Positions 5,723 to 5,990 of a stretch of 5,990 nucleotides of DNA are shown one piece after another. Location: assembly GCA_964346275.1 (NCBI GenBank), contig CAYFUR010000154.1, positions 1 through 5,990 on the forward strand. The letters run 5' to 3'. Source of the stretch: CAYFUR01 sp964346275. Its GTDB lineage: Bacteria > Sumerlaeota > Sumerlaeia > SLMS01. The notes below the pieces were generated by a model that saw only the letters and a list, made by a program, of their open reading frames with translations, made no database searches and was not told where the DNA came from. Position 1 is the first letter of the stretch, and each line of letters opens with the position of its first letter. A program made the position numbers and the translations under genes.

Positions 5723-5990
5723 ATGAGCAGGTTTCGCAAAAAGCAGCCCCGTAGCAGCAGCCGGAGCGTGCGCCGGACGAGCCATCGTCCGCCGCTTCCC
5801 CGCTCGCGCAGCGAACGGCTCATTCGATTTCTCCAGGGCCGCCGCTTTTCGCCGGTTCCCCTGATCGGACTCGTCCTGCTCGGCGGCATGGCCGCGGGGT
5901 TCTACCGATACGTCGCCCATTCGAGCTATTTCGGACTGGAAGAAATCCACCTTGATGGAAACGAGCGCCTGAGCGATGCGGCGCTGCTCA
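5723..5990 (+). CDS. ftsQ: FtsQ/DivIB-type divisome protein (3' partial)
   Basis: The first 89 codons of a bitopic inner-membrane division protein that runs off the window end. The visible part has the three expected regions. A very basic cytoplasmic tail (about 1-42) is rich in Arg, Lys, Ser and Pro. A membrane segment follows (about 43-63, with LIGLVLLGGMAAGF at 47-60). A POTRA domain then begins with YFGLEEIHLDGNERLSDAAL (69-88), which matches the F-x-V/L-x-x-I-x-V/L-x-GN-x-x-LS pattern at the start of FtsQ POTRA domains. In E. coli FtsQ binds FtsB and FtsL and helps control septal synthesis by FtsW and FtsI. The ATG at 5723 lies 10 bases after the murB stop; the upstream sequence offers only a weak GAG-type ribosome site. 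Homology is read from a short stretch, but the pattern and position after murB agree well. Confidence 0.88.
   Translation, partial: MSRFRKKQPRSSSRSVRRTSHRPPLPRSRSERLIRFLQGRRFSPVPLIGLVLLGGMAAGFYRYVAHSSYFGLEEIHLDGNERLSDAALL

Noticed and set aside
4600..5889. A long open frame on the - strand (about 430 codons) opposite murB and the ends of murC and ftsQ.
   Set aside because: It lies wholly antisense to genes with clear family motifs, has no recognisable domain, and is typical of the stop-poor opposite frame in G+C-rich coding DNA.
1..5990. Search for a novel defence, mobile or regulatory system.
   Set aside because: Almost every base is accounted for by conserved dcw genes. No unexplained gene, repeat array or large non-coding region remains.

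Overview
This window is a contiguous piece of a division and cell wall (dcw) cluster. All genes lie on the + strand in the order murD (5' end cut off) - ftsW - murG - murC - murB - ftsQ (3' end cut off). No RNA gene, mobile element, CRISPR array, repeat family, convincing promoter or terminator is visible. Nearly every base is coding, and the largest gap between genes is 31 bases.

Layout: 1-1042 MurD from its ATP-binding loop to the C-terminus; 1055-2239 FtsW, the SEDS glycan polymerase; 2239-3321 MurG; 3318-4733 MurC; 4765-5712 MurB (type II); 5723-5990 the first 89 codons of FtsQ. Junctions are tight: 12 bases between murD and ftsW, a 1-base TGATG overlap between ftsW and murG, a 4-base ATGA overlap between murG and murC, then gaps of 31 and 10 bases. 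This is the arrangement of one co-transcribed, translationally coupled operon whose promoter lies upstream of the window.

Together the products make and use the peptidoglycan precursor. MurB forms UDP-MurNAc, MurC adds L-Ala, MurD adds D-Glu, MurG converts lipid I to lipid II, FtsW polymerises lipid II at the septum, and FtsQ is the bitopic divisome scaffold. No ddl gene lies between murB and ftsQ.

The organism is a bacterium with a G+C-rich genome (about 60% by eye), real Shine-Dalgarno sites, and TGA as a true stop: all five visible gene ends use it. Several motif variants (HESN in MurG, EHLN in MurC, SCGC in MurB) and a long first periplasmic loop in FtsW suggest it is not a standard proteobacterium or Firmicute. 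An uncultured phylum near the PVC/FCB groups or the Hydrogenedentota/Sumerlaeota type is possible, but this is only an impression. I see no undescribed system here. The points worth a second look are active-site substitutions within otherwise ordinary dcw enzymes.
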